NCBI GenBank assembly: GCA_023141985.1
Contig: JAGLKH010000499.1
Span: 1 to 6,565 of the forward strand
Direction: 5' to 3'
DNA from: Flavobacteriaceae bacterium
Lineage (GTDB): Bacteria; Bacteroidota; Bacteroidia; Flavobacteriales; Flavobacteriaceae
DNA length: 6,565 bases
The notes under the pieces were generated by a model. It worked only from the letters and a program-made list of their open reading frames with translations, made no database searches and was not told the origin of the DNA. The position numbers and the translations under genes were made by a program. Shown in pieces: positions 5,364 to 6,565 of this stretch. Every line of letters begins with the position of its first letter. The first letter of the stretch is position 1.

Positions 5364-5435
5364 TTTAGGTAAATGAATTAATTAAAAAATATCGTTAATT
5401 TTTTCTTTTTTCTTAATGAAAAATATATGTTTCTT

Positions 5436-5460
5436 ATGTACTCTTTATAAAAGAGAGCAT
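5436..5460 (-). terminator. Possible hairpin terminator of the OmpA / small-protein unit
   Basis: Bases 5436-5446 pair with 5450-5460 around a 3-nt loop: CTCTTT/AAAGAG core, one A-A mismatch, then one G-U and three further pairs. On the minus strand it follows directly on the stop codon of the 39-residue frame. The nearest T-run on that strand is about ten bases further, so it is a weak candidate, possibly a folding 3' end instead. Confidence 0.3.
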
Positions 5461-5579
5461 TAATAAATAGTATAATAACCAATTAAAAACAAGATAGTAA
5501 ATAGGCTAATAATCATAATTACCATACACCATCTTATTATTTGTTGTATTTTTTTTAATCTATTTTCATTGGGGCTCAT
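5460..5579 (-). CDS. Predicted 39-residue single-pass membrane protein
   Basis: An ATG at 5577-5579 opens a 39-codon frame that ends at TAA 5460-5462. The protein begins MSPNENRLKK, has basic residues R7, K9, K10 and R16, then one long hydrophobic segment (about residues 18-36, MVIMIISLFTILFLIG core) and ends GYYTIY. The basic N-terminus and single helix suit an inner-membrane protein with its N-terminus in the cytoplasm. It starts 23 nt after the stop of the OmpA-family gene on the same strand, so it is probably co-transcribed. Nothing in it identifies a function; AT-rich DNA can yield hydrophobic short frames by chance, so it is a moderate-confidence gene. Confidence 0.45.
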   Translation of the reverse strand: MSPNENRLKKIQQIIRWCMVIMIISLFTILFLIGYYTIY

Positions 5580-5602
5580 ATCATTAATATTTAAATAGGT
5601 GA

Positions 5603-6565
5603 TTATTTTTTTATTATAACAAATTCACTTCGGCGGTTTGCTTGATGCATTTCTTCACTGCATTCTATATCATTGCCACAGGTATTAATCAATAATGTTT
5701 CGCCATAACCCCTTCCAATCAATCTGTTTGCCGAAATACCTCCTTGTTCAATAATATATTGTAGTGTTGACACGTTTCTTCTTTGCGATAATCTCATATT
5801 ATAAGCATCATTAGCTCTGCTGTCTGTATGTGACCTAACATCTAATTTTATGGTAGGGTTTTGTTTCATTACGGCAATAATCTTCTCTAGCTCCAATGCG
5901 GCATCTTGGCGTATGTATGATTTGTCAAAATCAAAATAAATAATGATATTAAGGAGTTTTGCGATATCGTCGCCTTCTTTTACCTTAAATACGTTACGGG
6001 AAAGTTCAAAGTTATGCTCTCTTTCTTTTTTGTTCTTTTTTGAAAACACATCATCTCCACCATATTCATCTTTTAAAGCTTTTATAATGTAGGATGCAGA
6101 ACGGTCGACCTCAGTTACATAGTACCCATTAACATCTGTTTGAAGGGATGCAAACTCTTTGTTGTCTTCATCAACAATAGTGATAACGGCATTGGATAGC
6201 AGCTCTTTTGTTTCCTTATCAGTAACTACCCCAAAAACTTTACTCTTTGTTAACTCTTTAATATCTTTTGTTTCTATAAAACTATAGATATCGTCATAGC
6301 CTTGACCTCCAAAACGGTTAGAGCTTACATATCCTTTATGATCGTCTATTACAAAAGCGATATCATCAAAGGAAGAATTAACAGGTTCTCCAACATTTAA
6401 AAGGCTTCCGGTATATCCGTTTCCTTTTAATTTTACATAAAACACATCATAGCCACCTAGACCATAATGCCCATCTGATGAAAAATATAATTCGTTATCA
6501 CGAGTAATATAAGGGAAAGATTCCCTTCCTTTTGTATTTATTTTTTCACCTAAATTAGTTGGTTT
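5603..6565 (-). CDS. OmpA-family outer-membrane protein with PD40 and carboxypeptidase-regulatory-like domains (5' end outside window)
   Basis: Only the C-terminal 320 residues are present; the frame is open to the right edge, so the start is missing and an apparent GTG start at 6443-6445 is internal. In fragment numbering, residues 15-37 and about 66-95 are PD40/WD40-like beta-propeller repeats (FPYITRDNELYFSSDG; then IAFVIDDHKGYVSSNRFGGQGYDDIY). Residues about 108-190 form a carboxypeptidase-regulatory-like beta-sandwich (VFGVVTDKETKELLSNAVI). Residues about 203-318 are an OmpA C-terminal peptidoglycan-binding domain, with IYFDFDKSYI, HTDSRA containing D248, and R263 in LSQRR, the pair expected to bind diaminopimelate. 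A Cys pair (C297, C302) precedes the closing NRRSEF motif, as is usual in Bacteroidota. The protein anchors the outer membrane to the cell wall. It is transcribed towards the left, converging with the stress cluster. Confidence 0.93.
   Translation of the reverse strand, partial: KPTNLGEKINTKGRESFPYITRDNELYFSSDGHYGLGGYDVFYVKLKGNGYTGSLLNVGEPVNSSFDDIAFVIDDHKGYVSSNRFGGQGYDDIYSFIETKDIKELTKSKVFGVVTDKETKELLSNAVITIVDEDNKEFASLQTDVNGYYVTEVDRSASYIIKALKDEYGGDDVFSKKNKKEREHNFELSRNVFKVKEGDDIAKLLNIIIYFDFDKSYIRQDAALELEKIIAVMKQNPTIKLDVRSHTDSRANDAYNMRLSQRRNVSTLQYIIEQGGISANRLIGRGYGETLLINTCGNDIECSEEMHQANRRSEFVIIKK

Noticed and set aside
6443..6445. GTG as start of the OmpA-family gene
   Set aside because: The frame stays open to the window edge and the 40 codons upstream encode a PD40 repeat, so the true start is outside the window.
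1..6565. CRISPR array, tRNA, transposase or insertion sequence ends
   Set aside because: No regularly spaced repeats, cloverleaf-like segment, transposase frame or flanking terminal repeats with target duplication were seen.

Overview
The window looks like chromosomal DNA from a member of the Bacteroidota, most likely Flavobacteriaceae. It is strongly AT-rich, start codons lack clear Shine-Dalgarno sequences, at least one upstream region carries a Bacteroidota-type -7 box (TAnnTTTG), and the right edge encodes a PD40 / carboxypeptidase-regulatory / OmpA outer-membrane protein of a type common in that phylum. The assignment is by inference; there is no rRNA or other marker gene in the window.

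Left block, plus strand (176-4850). A compact stress-type cluster encodes, in order: a two-domain universal stress protein, an ATP-cone plus Mrr-type nuclease fusion, a beta-CASP metallo-beta-lactamase-fold RNA-processing enzyme, and a 140-residue helical protein. Gaps are only 39, 11 and 16 nt, so these four are probably one transcript. After 117 nt comes a small heat-shock protein gene with its own likely promoter and a near-perfect FNR-type palindrome (TTGATATATATCAT). A strong intrinsic terminator follows it, and then a second helical protein of 147 residues. The 140- and 147-residue proteins appear to be diverged paralogues: both have W26-x-S28-x-L30-x-F32-I33 and a matching basic C-terminal helix, and they flank the chaperone gene. 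The first 131 bases, ahead of the cluster, hold three successive inverted repeats, one a perfect 18-bp repeat.

The cluster combines two proteins with visible nucleotide-binding modules (USP, ATP cone), two nuclease-fold enzymes (DNA-type Mrr, RNA-type beta-CASP), a chaperone and two unknown helical proteins. A reasonable inference is a low-oxygen, starvation or other stress response in which nucleic-acid turnover is tied to nucleotide status and protein aggregation is held in check. The DNA shows gene order and motifs, not the function.

Right block, minus strand (5097-6565). Reading leftwards from the right edge there is the C-terminal 320 residues of the OmpA-family protein (its start lies outside the window), a 39-residue predicted single-pass membrane protein 23 nt downstream, and an 88-residue protein resembling the BamE/SmpA-like fold without a visible signal peptide. 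The two blocks converge on about 246 nt of apparently non-coding DNA (4851-5096). No tRNA, rRNA, CRISPR array, transposase or complete mobile element was seen.
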